Assembly: GCF_001475545.1 (NCBI RefSeq)
Contig: NZ_LDQC01000096.1
Span: forward strand, 1 to 54,623
Source of the DNA: Curtobacterium luteum
GTDB taxonomy: Bacteria; Actinomycetota; Actinomycetes; Actinomycetales; Microbacteriaceae
DNA length: 54,623 nucleotides
Direction: 5' to 3'
Under the pieces are notes generated by a model that saw only the letters and a list, made by a program, of their open reading frames with translations, made no database searches and was not told where the DNA came from. Of the stretch, positions 43,678-52,244 are shown piece after piece; position 1 is the first letter of the stretch, and every line of letters starts with the position of its first letter. The translations under genes were made by a program, and so were the position numbers.

Positions 43678-43713
43678 CTGGAGGCGCGGTGCCAGCCCGC
43701 CCCGCGCCTCCAG
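43678..43713. repeat. Intergenic hairpin with the GCCTGGAGGC core
   Basis: CTGGAGGCGCGG (43678-43689) pairs exactly with CCGCGCCTCCAG (43702-43713) across a 12-nt loop. It lies between the second permease and the isomerase gene, where it could end some transcripts or protect the upstream mRNA. It shares its core with the palindrome at 24205-24248. Confidence 0.7.
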
Positions 43714-43736
43714 ACTGCCTCCATGAAGGGAATGCA

Positions 43737-44576
43737 ATGACGGACCAGCCCACGTGGGAACTCTCCGGTTTCGGCGACGAGATCGACGCCGACCCGGCGA
43801 TCCAGGTCGCCGTGCTGCAGGCGCTCGGCGCCAGCGCCATCGAGGTGCGGAGCGCCTGGGGGGTGAACGTCGTCGACCTCGACGACGACCAGCTCGCCGG
43901 GCTCCACCGCCTCTTCGAGGAGCGTGGGCAGACCGTGTCCGCCATCGCCTCGCCGATCGGCAAGGTGCCGGTCGACGAGCCCGTCGAGCACGAGGTCGGC
44001 CGGCTCGGTCGCGCGATCGCCGCGGCGCACGCCCTCGGCACGACGAACATCCGGATCTTCTCGTTCTACTTTGAGGGGCGCACGGCCGGATCTGTCCGCG
44101 ACGACGTCCTCACCCGCATGCGTGCCCTCGCCGACCTCGCCGAGCGCGAGGGCGTGGTCCTGCTCCACGAGAACGAGAAGGACATCTACGGCGACGTGCC
44201 CGACCGGGTGCTCGACATCGTCGAGAGCGTCGGCTCCCCGGCACTGCGCCTCGCGTGGGACAACGCGAACTACGTGCAGTGCGGCGTCCGACCGTTCACC
44301 GACGGCTGGGAGCGCCTCGCCCCGTACGTCGACTACCTCCAGGTCAAGGACGCCCTCGCAGCCGACTCGTCCGTCGTGCCGGCGGGCGAGGGGGACGGTG
44401 AACTGCTGCAGACCCTGACCGCGCTCCGCGACGCCGGGTACTCCGGGTACGCATCCCTCGAACCGCACCTCAGCGACTTCACCAACCTCGGCGGGTTCTC
44501 CGGTCCCGCGGCCTTCGGTCGCGCCGGACGCGCCTTCCGCTCCCTCACCGACCAGATCGGAGTCACCCTGCGATGA
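43737..44576 (+). CDS. Sugar phosphate isomerase/epimerase (TIM barrel, hexuronate locus)
   Basis: This 279-residue AP-endonuclease-2-like TIM barrel has likely metal ligands Glu36 (SAIEVRSAWG), the Glu of LLHENEKDIYGD, the Asp/Asn of AWDNANYVQ and the Glu of ASLEPHL. GAAGGG lies 6 nt before the ATG at 43737. Its stop overlaps the next gene (ATGA). Family members isomerise keto-sugars. The role in uronate breakdown is not part of the classical route and is unknown. It may process an oxidised uronide produced by the adjacent oxidoreductase. Confidence 0.87.
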   Translation: MTDQPTWELSGFGDEIDADPAIQVAVLQALGASAIEVRSAWGVNVVDLDDDQLAGLHRLFEERGQTVSAIASPIGKVPVDEPVEHEVGRLGRAIAAAHALGTTNIRIFSFYFEGRTAGSVRDDVLTRMRALADLAEREGVVLLHENEKDIYGDVPDRVLDIVESVGSPALRLAWDNANYVQCGVRPFTDGWERLAPYVDYLQVKDALAADSSVVPAGEGDGELLQTLTALRDAGYSGYASLEPHLSDFTNLGGFSGPAAFGRAGRAFRSLTDQIGVTLR

Positions 44577-45766
44577 CCACCCCACTGAAGTTGGCAGTCG
44601 TCGGCGCCGGCGTCATCGGACGCCACCACGCCCGCGTCGCCGTGCAGCACCCGGACCTCGAGGTCGTCGCCCTCGTCGACGCGATCCCCGCAGCGGCCAC
44701 GAGCGCAGCCGACGAACTCGAGGCGATGGGCGTCACGCGGCCGATCACGACGTCCACCATCGAGGAGGCGATCGAGCAGGCCGACATCGACGTCGTCGCG
44801 ATCTGCTCGCCCTCCGGCATGCACGTCCAGCTCGCCGAGGCAGCACTCGCTGCCGGCAAGCACGTCGTGATCGAGAAGCCGCTCGACACGACGATGCCGC
44901 GAGCGCGGCAGATCGCGGCGCTCGCCGCGGACGCCCGCGAGCGCGGTCTCGTGACGAGCGTCATCAGCCAGCACCGCTTCGACCCGGCCTCGGTCGCGGT
45001 CGCCGGGGCCGCGCACGACGGTTCGTTCGGCACGGTCACCTCGGGCGTCGCGAGCGTCGCCTGGTACCGGTCACAGGGGTATTACGACTCGGGCGACTGG
45101 CGCGGCACCTGGGAGCTCGACGGCGGTGGCGCGGTGATGAACCAGGGCGTCCACACCGTCGACCTCCTCGTGTGGGCGCTCGGCCGCCCGGAGGAGATCT
45201 CGGCACAGACCGGGCTCCTCGCCCACGACCGGATCGAGGTCGAGGACACCGCGGTCGCCACGGTCCGGTTCCGGGACGGCGCCCTCGGGGTGATCCACTG
45301 CACGACCGCGGCGTACCCGGGGCTCTCCGCTCGGTACGCGGTCTACGGCACGCACGGTTCGGCGATCGTCGACGACGACCGGCTCGCCTACTTCCACGTC
45401 GCGCCGGACACCGCGACGCTCGAGTCGGCGTCCACCACCGCGAACGCCACCGCCGTGGCGGACGCGGTCGACCAGAAGTCCGACGTCGTCCCGCCCGAGC
45501 ACGTCGTCGGCGGTCCGACCGAGCCCGACCACTTCGCAGCCGGCCACGCACGGCAGTACACCGACATCGTCGCCGCGATCCGCGAGGGCCGCGAGCCCGG
45601 CGTGACCGTCGACGCCGCACTCGTGTCCCTCGCGACCGTCCGCGGGCTCTACGTCAGCGCGACGCTCGGCAAGCCGGTCCGCATCGACGACGTCATCGAG
45701 GGCCGGTACGACGACGTGGTGCCGGTCGTCGGCGCCGGCGCCCACACAGAAGGAGCAGTCTCGTGA
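44573..45766 (+). CDS. Gfo/Idh/MocA family oxidoreductase (hexuronate locus)
   Basis: This 397-residue oxidoreductase shows GAGVIG (residues 11-16), the EKP motif in GKHVVIEKPLDTT and the catalytic NQGVHTVDLLVWALG with His. It overlaps the isomerase before it and the isomerase after it by four bases each. The three gene products are therefore made in step. The substrate is unknown. Its placement between two TIM barrels mirrors the oxidoreductase/isomerase group of the xyl locus. Confidence 0.9.
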   Translation: MTTPLKLAVVGAGVIGRHHARVAVQHPDLEVVALVDAIPAAATSAADELEAMGVTRPITTSTIEEAIEQADIDVVAICSPSGMHVQLAEAALAAGKHVVIEKPLDTTMPRARQIAALAADARERGLVTSVISQHRFDPASVAVAGAAHDGSFGTVTSGVASVAWYRSQGYYDSGDWRGTWELDGGGAVMNQGVHTVDLLVWALGRPEEISAQTGLLAHDRIEVEDTAVATVRFRDGALGVIHCTTAAYPGLSARYAVYGTHGSAIVDDDRLAYFHVAPDTATLESASTTANATAVADAVDQKSDVVPPEHVVGGPTEPDHFAAGHARQYTDIVAAIREGREPGVTVDAALVSLATVRGLYVSATLGKPVRIDDVIEGRYDDVVPVVGAGAHTEGAVS

Positions 45767-46650
45767 AGTTCTCCGTGTTCACCGCTTCCACCCCGGACTG
45801 GACCCCGACCGAGGCGGCGCGAACCCTTGCCGAGCAGGGATGGGACGGCATCGAGTGGCGTGTCCTCGACGACCAGCCGGCCGACGGCGCCGAGGTCCCG
45901 GCCGATCGGTCGTTCTGGGCGGGCAACAAGTCGACGTGGCAGTTCACCGGCATCGCCGACCGCGTCGGCGAGATCGCCAGCACCACCGACGCCGCCGGAC
46001 TCGAGTACTCCGGCATCGGCGGCTACCAGCAGGTGTCCGACCACGACGGCGTCGACACCATGCTGCGGGTCACCGCCGAGCTGGGCGCTCGGCAGGTCCG
46101 GGTCACCATGCCGCACTACCGGCAGACGCGGGAGCGCACCGGCGAGACCTACGCGCAGGTCTTCGACCGCACCCGGGCCGACCTCGAGTGGGCGGCGGGC
46201 CGCGCGGCGGAGCTCGGTGTGAAGGCGTTGGTCGAACTGCACCACATGACGATCACCCCGTCGGCGTCCGCGGCGCTCCGGCTCGTCGACGGCCTCGACC
46301 CGGAGCACGTCGGCGTCATCCACGACCTCGGCAACCTCGTCATCGAGGGGCAGGAGGACCACCTCGCCGCGTTCGAGCTGCTCGGGCCGTACCTCGCGCA
46401 CGCCCACGTGAAGAACGCCCGATGGGTCGACACCGGCGACACCCGGGCCGACGGCAGTCGGATCTGGCAGAACGAGTGGGCACCGCTGCGCGACGGTCAG
46501 GCTTCGGTCGCCGAGTACCTCGACGCGCTGCGGCAGCACGGCTACGACGGCTGGGTCACCATCGAGGACTTCTCCACCGACCTCCCACTCGAGGCCCGCA
46601 CGGCCGACAACCTGGCGTACCTGCGTTCGCTCGTCCCGGTGACGGCGTGA
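45763..46650 (+). CDS. Sugar phosphate isomerase/epimerase (second TIM barrel, hexuronate locus)
   Basis: This 295-residue TIM-barrel protein has candidate metal ligands Glu31 (DGIEWRV), the Glu/His pairs in ALVELHHMTIT, the Asp of VIHDLGNLV, the His of AHAHVKN and the Glu of VTIEDFSTD. The GTG at 45763 overlaps the oxidoreductase stop, with AGAAGGAG upstream. It ends in a GTGA overlap with uxuB. It differs clearly from the 43737 protein, so the two should do different steps rather than be recent duplicates. Confidence 0.87.
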   Translation: MKFSVFTASTPDWTPTEAARTLAEQGWDGIEWRVLDDQPADGAEVPADRSFWAGNKSTWQFTGIADRVGEIASTTDAAGLEYSGIGGYQQVSDHDGVDTMLRVTAELGARQVRVTMPHYRQTRERTGETYAQVFDRTRADLEWAAGRAAELGVKALVELHHMTITPSASAALRLVDGLDPEHVGVIHDLGNLVIEGQEDHLAAFELLGPYLAHAHVKNARWVDTGDTRADGSRIWQNEWAPLRDGQASVAEYLDALRQHGYDGWVTIEDFSTDLPLEARTADNLAYLRSLVPVTA

Positions 46651-47954
46651 GCGACCGTCGTCCGGGCATCGTCCACCTCGGGGTGGGGGCGTTCGCGCGG
46701 GCCCACGTCGCCTGGTACACGGCGCACGCAGACGGGCAGCCGTGGGGCATCACCGCCTTCACCGGTCGCTCACCGGCGGCGGCCGAGGCACTGGCCGCGC
46801 AGGACTGCCGGTACACGCTGGTCACCCGCGCTCCGTCCGGGGACACCGCCGAGGTCGTCGACACGATCGTCGCGGCCCACTCCGGTGACGACGACACGGC
46901 CTGGAGGCGCATGGTCGCGTCCCCGGAGACCACCGTCGTCACCCTGACGGTCACCGAGCAGGGCTACCGGTCCGGCTCGGACGTCCCGGCGCGGCTCGTC
47001 GCGGGGCTCGACGCCCGGCGTGCCGCCGGCGCCGGGCGGATCGCGCTCGTGTCGCTCGACAACCTGACGCACAACGGCGAGGTGCTGCGTGACGCCGTCA
47101 CGTCCGCCGTGGCCGACGCCGAGCTGCGGGCGTGGATCACGGCGAACGTCGCGTTCCCGTCGTCGATGGTCGACCGGATCACCCCGGCCACGACCGCGGC
47201 CGACGTGGACGAGCTCGCCGGGCTCCCGGGGGCGCTCGAAGGCGACCGCGTGCCCGTGGTCACCGAGCCCTTCGCCGAGTGGGTGCTCGAGGACCGGTTC
47301 GACGGCATCGACCGGCCGGCATGGGAGACCGCGGGCGTGCGGATCGTCGACGACGTGACCCCCTACGAGCAGCGCAAGCTCTGGCTGCTCAACGGGGCCC
47401 ACTCCCTGCTCGCGTACCTCGGGCTCCTGCTCGGGCACGAGACCGTGGCGCAGGCCATGGACGACCCCCGGTGCCGCGCGGCCGTCGAGCAGCTCTGGGA
47501 CGAAGCCGCCGCCGAGCTCCCGCTGCCGGACGCCGAGGTGGTCGACGCCCGCGCCGCCCTCGTCGAGCGGTTCGCGAACCCGCGCATCCGGCACACCCTC
47601 CGGCAGATCGCGTCCGGAGGCTCCCAGAAGCTCCCGGTCCGAGTGGTCGACGTGCTTCGCCACCGGCTCGACCGCGACCCCGACGCCGACATCGGCCCGG
47701 GGGCCACCACGACGCTCGCCGCGTGGTGGATGCACCTGACCGAGCAGCCCGGGTTCGTGGACGACGCCGGAGCCCCCGGGCCGGACTCGGACGTGCACGA
47801 CGTCCTGCGCGCCGTCGCCCCTGATCTCGACACGACCCCCGTGGTCGCCGCCGTGACCGCGGCAGCCGACCGCATCCGCTCGGCCCGGCACGACACCGCC
47901 GGGGCCCGTACCGACCACGCGGACACCCGCACCGAAGAAGGAGCGCACGCATGA
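46647..47954 (+). CDS. uxuB: Fructuronate reductase (D-mannonate oxidoreductase, mannitol dehydrogenase family)
   Basis: This 435-residue long-chain dehydrogenase reduces D-fructuronate to D-mannonate with NADH. The N-terminus [18 protein letters not shown] is the family cofactor motif. The catalytic motif [16 protein letters not shown] carries the Lys, Asn and His. It overlaps its neighbours on both sides. UxaC and ManD in the same locus support UxuB over mannitol or tagaturonate enzymes. It is somewhat shorter than the E. coli enzyme. Confidence 0.88.
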   Translation: MSDRRPGIVHLGVGAFARAHVAWYTAHADGQPWGITAFTGRSPAAAEALAAQDCRYTLVTRAPSGDTAEVVDTIVAAHSGDDDTAWRRMVASPETTVVTLTVTEQGYRSGSDVPARLVAGLDARRAAGAGRIALVSLDNLTHNGEVLRDAVTSAVADAELRAWITANVAFPSSMVDRITPATTAADVDELAGLPGALEGDRVPVVTEPFAEWVLEDRFDGIDRPAWETAGVRIVDDVTPYEQRKLWLLNGAHSLLAYLGLLLGHETVAQAMDDPRCRAAVEQLWDEAAAELPLPDAEVVDARAALVERFANPRIRHTLRQIASGGSQKLPVRVVDVLRHRLDRDPDADIGPGATTTLAAWWMHLTEQPGFVDDAGAPGPDSDVHDVLRAVAPDLDTTPVVAAVTAAADRIRSARHDTAGARTDHADTRTEEGAHA

Positions 47955-49303
47955 CCGACAGCACGACGAACCCCGCGGCCCCGGTGCCGGGCGCGACCGA
48001 CGGCGGCGCCGCGACGGACCCGACCGCCGGACGTCCGGACACGTGGGCGTCTGGGGACCGCGGGCAGCTCATCGACCGGGCCGAGGTCGTCGTCACGAGT
48101 CCGAACCGGAACTTCGTCACGCTGAAGATCACGACGGCGGACGGCGTCACCGGACTGGGCGACGCGACCCTCAACGGTCGCGAGCTCGCGGTCGCGTCGT
48201 ACCTGTCCGAGCACGTCGTGCCGCTGCTCGTCGGCCGCGACGCCAGCCGGATCGAGGACGCCTGGCAGTTCCTCTACCGCTCGTCGTACTGGCGCCGCGG
48301 TCCGGTCACGATGGCTGCGATCGCCGCGGTGGACATGGCGCTCTGGGACATCAAGGGCAAGGTCGCCGGCATGCCCGTCTACCAGCTGCTCGGCGGCGCC
48401 TCCCGCACCGGGCTCATGGCGTACGGGCACGCATCGGGCAAGGAGCTCCCCGAGCTGTTCGACTCGATCCGCGAGCACCAGGCCGAGGGCTACCGGTCCA
48501 TCCGCGTCCAGACCGGCGTCCCGGGGCTGGAGAGCATCTACGGCATCGCCTCGAACAGGACCACCGAGGGCAACGCGGGCGTCCGGTACGACTTCGAGCC
48601 GGCGCAGCGCGGGGCGTTCCCGGCGATGGAGGACTGGGACACCCGGGCGTACCTCCGGCACGTGCCCACCGTGTTCGAGGCCGTCCGCAACGAGTTCGGC
48701 CCCGAGCTCCCACTGCTGCACGACGGCCACCACCGGATGACCCCGCTGCAGGCCGCGAAGCTCGGCAAGAGCCTGGAGCCGTACGACCTGTTCTGGCTCG
48801 AGGACTGCACGCCCGCCGAGAACCAGGAGGCGCTCAAGCTCGTCCGGCAGCACACCACGACGCCGCTCGCGATCGGCGAGGTGTTCAACACGATCTGGGA
48901 CTTCAAGGACATCATCCGCGACCAGCTCATCGACTACGTCCGCGGAGCAGTCACGCACATGGGCGGCATCTCCCCCCTGCGCAAGACGATGGACTACGCC
49001 GCGATGTACCAGATCAAGTCCGGGTTCCACGGGCCGACCGACATCTCGCCGGTGGGCCTGGCGGCGCAGATGCACCTGGGGCTCGCCATCCACAACTTCG
49101 GCATCCAGGAGTACATGCAGCACGGCCCGAAGACCAACCAGGTGTTCCGGCAGACCTTCACCTTCACCGACGGCTACCTCCACCCGGGCGACGAACCGGG
49201 CCTCGGGGTCTCGCTCGACGTCGACGAAGCAGGCAAGTACCCGTACGAGCAGGCGTACCTGCCGTTCAACCGCCTCGCCGACGGCACCGTCCACGACTGG
49301 TGA
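47951..49303 (+). CDS. manD: D-mannonate dehydratase of the enolase superfamily (ManD type)
   Basis: This 450-residue enzyme dehydrates D-mannonate to 2-keto-3-deoxygluconate. The metal and catalytic parts typical of ManD are seen: [11 protein letters not shown] (Asp and His), [11 protein letters not shown] (Glu), [11 protein letters not shown] (Glu), [13 protein letters not shown] (His) and IQEYMQHG. The Arg of RVQTG and Tyr of SIYGI match the family's extra catalytic pair. The N-terminus has a ~35-residue low-complexity extension, so the true start may be later. It is not homologous to UxuA. It closes the operon. Confidence 0.92.
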   Translation: MTDSTTNPAAPVPGATDGGAATDPTAGRPDTWASGDRGQLIDRAEVVVTSPNRNFVTLKITTADGVTGLGDATLNGRELAVASYLSEHVVPLLVGRDASRIEDAWQFLYRSSYWRRGPVTMAAIAAVDMALWDIKGKVAGMPVYQLLGGASRTGLMAYGHASGKELPELFDSIREHQAEGYRSIRVQTGVPGLESIYGIASNRTTEGNAGVRYDFEPAQRGAFPAMEDWDTRAYLRHVPTVFEAVRNEFGPELPLLHDGHHRMTPLQAAKLGKSLEPYDLFWLEDCTPAENQEALKLVRQHTTTPLAIGEVFNTIWDFKDIIRDQLIDYVRGAVTHMGGISPLRKTMDYAAMYQIKSGFHGPTDISPVGLAAQMHLGLAIHNFGIQEYMQHGPKTNQVFRQTFTFTDGYLHPGDEPGLGVSLDVDEAGKYPYEQAYLPFNRLADGTVHDW

Positions 49304-49334
49304 CCCACCGGGGGAACGCGGGCATGCTGGGCTG

Positions 49335-50327
49335 ATGGAGTTCAGCGAGGTCGCCGGGGAGCTGCTGCTCGTGGCCCCCGGCGACTTCGTGCGTGCACGG
49401 ACGGAACGGCAGCGCGCGGTGCGGAAGGACGACCGTGCCCTGGCCACTCGGATCGGCGGGCTCCGGAAGCCCGCGCCGGCCGCGTGGGTCGTCGACCTCC
49501 TCGTGCACGACGAGGCGCTCGACGAAGCGATCGACCTCGGTCCGGCGCTCCGCGAGGCGCAGGCGGGCGCGGACCCCGACGAGATCGCCACGCTCCGGAA
49601 GCAGCGCGCACGACTCGTCCGGCGGCTGACCGACCGGGGTGCAGCGCTCGCCGCAGGAGCCGGACACGAGGTCACCCGTGCCGTCCTCGACCAGGTGGCC
49701 GCGACGATCGAAGCGGCCATGATGGACCCGCACGCCGCCGCGGCCGTGCGGTCCGGGCTGCTCGTCCGGCCGCTCGAGAGCGTCGGGTTCGACGGCGTCG
49801 ACCTCGACGGAGCGCTCGCCGACCCCGACGCCGTGCCGGACGCGTGGTCCGGGTCCGACGCCGAGCCGATCCCGATCGACCACGCACCCAGCCGCGGGCG
49901 GCGGGGCGGTCGTGGTGGCCAGGACGACGACGAGGGCAGCGCAGGGGAGCCGACCCGCGCCTCCCGGCCGACAGCGCGGAAGCGCGAAGCGGAACCGGAC
50001 ACGCAACCGGACGAAGACGCGCCGGTGCCGGACCGCGGCGCCCTCCGCCGTGCGGAGGCCGATGCCCGTCGAGCGTCCCGCGAGGCGGACGCCGCGCTCG
50101 ACGCAGCCGAGGAAACGCTCGACGCAGCGGACGCGCGCCAGCGGGACCTCCACCACCGTCGTGACGCACTCGCAGCCGAACTGGAGCAGCTGGACCGCGA
50201 CCTCGCCGACCTCGCCGTCGAGACCGAGCGGCTCGGTGCCGCGCGGGACGTCGCCGAGGCCGCGAGTGACCGCGCCCGCGCCGAGCTCGACGCCGTGCGT
50301 GCACGTCGCGGAGGTCGCCGAGCCTGA
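49335..50327 (+). CDS. Coiled-coil protein of unknown function
   Basis: This 330-residue protein has an N-terminal region of about 165 residues that looks folded (FSEVAGELLLVAPGDFVRART, then GGLRKPAPAAWVVDLLV). A disordered, acidic and Gly/Arg-rich linker follows. A long C-terminal coiled coil starts near residue 230, rich in Ala, Asp and Arg with a regular heptad pattern (LHHRRDALAAELEQLDRDL). No signal peptide or enzyme motif is seen. The gene stands alone, 31 nt after manD. Proteins of this shape are common in actinobacteria without known function. Confidence 0.75.
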   Translation: MEFSEVAGELLLVAPGDFVRARTERQRAVRKDDRALATRIGGLRKPAPAAWVVDLLVHDEALDEAIDLGPALREAQAGADPDEIATLRKQRARLVRRLTDRGAALAAGAGHEVTRAVLDQVAATIEAAMMDPHAAAAVRSGLLVRPLESVGFDGVDLDGALADPDAVPDAWSGSDAEPIPIDHAPSRGRRGGRGGQDDDEGSAGEPTRASRPTARKREAEPDTQPDEDAPVPDRGALRRAEADARRASREADAALDAAEETLDAADARQRDLHHRRDALAAELEQLDRDLADLAVETERLGAARDVAEAASDRARAELDAVRARRGGRRA

Positions 50328-50336
50328 CGGCCGCTG

Positions 50337-50397
50337 CAACGAGATCGTTGTACAACAGTTGTCGTTCTTGACCATCGGTGTTGGAGCGGTCTAACCT
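50337..50397 (+). promoter_or_regulatory. Operator cluster and promoter of the polyol MFS gene
   Basis: Three overlapping palindromes built from CAAC/GTTG half-sites lie at 50337-50350 (CAACGA-GA-TCGTTG), 50347-50356 (GTTGTACAAC) and 50352-50362 (ACAAC-A-GTTGT). They sit directly upstream of TTGACC (-35, 50368-50373) and TAACCT (-10, 50392-50397), spaced 18 nt. Transcription should begin near 50404. No regulator gene is adjacent, so the protein acting here is encoded elsewhere. Confidence 0.75.
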
Positions 50398-50606
50398 CGG
50401 TGACCATGCTTCGGGCCGGCGATGGTCCGCCGGGTGCCACCCCTGCCGTCGACGGGGTGCCCCGGGCACAGGACTCGCATCATCGCCGGCGTCCCGAGCG
50501 CCCGCTGCACGACACGGGCGGTCGGGGACGAGGCGCGCGGCGCACCCCGGAGACATGCCGCGATGCCGGGTCGAGCACTCCGGGGGCCCTCCAGGAGAGA
50601 CGACAC

Positions 50607-51971
50607 ATGTCGGAACCCCGCACCACCCGTACCAGCACACTGACCCCGCCGAACGGCGTCCCCGCGTCCGCGGTGGACCGCACCGCACCACCACCACGCG
50701 CACGGACGGGCCTCGTCGCTCGCCTGGGCATCCCGCACGCCCTCCGATGGGGGTTCCTCGGCGTCCTGGTCTTCATGACCGGCGACGGCATCGAGTCCAA
50801 CTTCATCTCGCCGCACATCGCCGCGGCCCTCGGGTCCGGTGGGGTCGACAGCGCCGCGATGGTGATCGGTCTCTACGGGGTCGCGGTCCTCGTCGCGTCG
50901 TACTTCGCCGGCGTCCTGTCCGAGCTGTGGGGACCCCGGAACGTGATGACGGTCGGAGCCGCGCTCTGGGTGGCGTTCCAGGTCGCGTTCCTCGCGGCGC
51001 TGCCGACAGGTTCGGTCGGCCTCATCGCGCTGACCTACTTCCTGCGCGGACTCGGCTTCCCGCTGTTCGCGTTCTCGTTCCTCTGCTGGGTCAACCACAC
51101 GGTCGCCCGGGACCGGAACGCCACCGCGGTCGGCTGGTTCTACGTCGTCTTCACCGGAGGCCTGCCGACCCTGGGTTCCCTCATCGCGATCGGGTCGATC
51201 CCGGCGTTCGGGGGCGGACACACCGGCGAGACCTGGTCGATGGCGCTGTCCCTGGTGCTCGTCGCGGCGGGATGGGCGATCGTGCGGTTCGGCGTCTCCG
51301 AGCCCACCGGCCTGGGGCGCATCGCCCCGCGGTCGCACTCCGCCGCGCGCGTCCTCGCCAGCGGGGTCGAGGTCTGCGTCAGGCGTCCGAAGGTCCTGCT
51401 CGCGGTCGTCATCCGGCTCGTGAACACGGCGCCGGAGTTCGGGATGTTCGTGATCATGCCCGCGATCATCGGGGCCCAGCTCGGCTGGGGTCAGTCGAAG
51501 TGGCTCACGATGACCGTGATCGTCTACGCGGGGAACATCCTCTTCAACGCCTTCTTCGGTGCCCTGGGTGATCGCATCGGGTGGATCCGTACCGTGAAGT
51601 GGTTCGGCATCGCCGCGTCCGCCGTCGGGCTCCTCGCCTGGTGGTACGTGCCGCACCTCGTGCCGGCGGGCTCCGAGTGGGGCTTCTGGGTCGCCACCGC
51701 GGCCGGGACCGTCTTCGGCATCATGCTCGCGGGCTTCACCCCCATGGGCGCGATCGTCCCTGCCTTCGCGGGCGAGGAACGCCGTGGTGCCGCGATGGCG
51801 ATGTACGCGACGGCCGCCGGCGGCGCGACCTTCCTCGGGAACGCGGTCGTCAGCGCGGTCCTGCCCTGGGCGGGCCCGGGCGGTGTCGTCTGGACGTTCG
51901 TCGGCCTCTACGCCGTCGCCTTCGTGGTGCTGTCGTTCCTGAAGGTCCCGGAGGGTGCGGTCGGGCACTGA
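50607..51971 (+). CDS. MFS transporter of the RbtT/DalT/CsbX type (polyol permease)
   Basis: This 454-residue permease has twelve hydrophobic segments. It carries the N-terminal signature FMTGDGIESNFISPHI that marks the ribitol/D-arabinitol (RbtT/DalT/CsbX) group, and the loop ELWGPRNVMTVG. The ATG at 50607 has GGAGAG in range. The same frame stays open upstream to ATG 50406, right at the predicted transcript start, so a longer product cannot be excluded. A probable terminator follows. With the xylitol/polyol dehydrogenase and XylB in the window, import of a pentitol is plausible. Confidence 0.87.
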   Translation: MSEPRTTRTSTLTPPNGVPASAVDRTAPPPRARTGLVARLGIPHALRWGFLGVLVFMTGDGIESNFISPHIAAALGSGGVDSAAMVIGLYGVAVLVASYFAGVLSELWGPRNVMTVGAALWVAFQVAFLAALPTGSVGLIALTYFLRGLGFPLFAFSFLCWVNHTVARDRNATAVGWFYVVFTGGLPTLGSLIAIGSIPAFGGGHTGETWSMALSLVLVAAGWAIVRFGVSEPTGLGRIAPRSHSAARVLASGVEVCVRRPKVLLAVVIRLVNTAPEFGMFVIMPAIIGAQLGWGQSKWLTMTVIVYAGNILFNAFFGALGDRIGWIRTVKWFGIAASAVGLLAWWYVPHLVPAGSEWGFWVATAAGTVFGIMLAGFTPMGAIVPAFAGEERRGAAMAMYATAAGGATFLGNAVVSAVLPWAGPGGVVWTFVGLYAVAFVVLSFLKVPEGAVGH

Positions 51972-51981
51972 CGTGCCCGGT

Positions 51982-52030
51982 GTTCGGACGGAGGCACGTG
52001 TCGGCACCGCCACGGACCTCCCGTCCGGAC
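51982..52030 (+). terminator. Hairpin after the MFS gene
   Basis: GTTCGGACGGAGG (51982-51994) pairs with CCTCCCGTCCGGAC (52017-52030) with one mismatch and one bulge. It starts 10 nt after the MFS stop and ends before the rplY promoter, as expected of a terminator. Confidence 0.5.
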
Positions 52031-52071
52031 GCTCCGACCCCGCCGGTGCGACACGCCCGGTCCGCGCCTGG

Positions 52072-52077
52072 TAGGCT
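52072..52077 (+). promoter_or_regulatory. -10 box of the rplY-pth operon
   Basis: TAGGCT is a typical actinobacterial -10 box. No strong -35 is seen 17-18 nt upstream. Transcription should start near 52084, leaving a leader of about 160 nt before rplY. Confidence 0.55.
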
Positions 52078-52083
52078 TGGCGA

Positions 52084-52244
52084 CTGACTTCGGCGAGGGC
52101 CGCGTACGCGCGGCCGTGATCGACGCAGTGGGAGACCCGGCCCAGTCCTGGGAGCGTTCCTCACGCGTGCACGCGTTCGAGTTGCAACACCACAGACCCC
52201 CGATGCCGGCACCCCGGCGTCGACCACGACACCAGGAGGCAACC
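52084..52244 (+). promoter_or_regulatory. Structured 5' leader of rplY
   Basis: The leader contains a 7-bp hairpin, GGCCGCG-TACG-CGCGGCC (52098-52115), capped by a UACG tetraloop of the very stable UNCG type. A weaker stem follows (CCCA/TGGG in GCCCAGTCCTGGG), then the AGGAGG ribosome-binding site at 52234-52239. It may be a ribosomal-protein leader binding L25. No matching family can be named with confidence. Confidence 0.4.
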
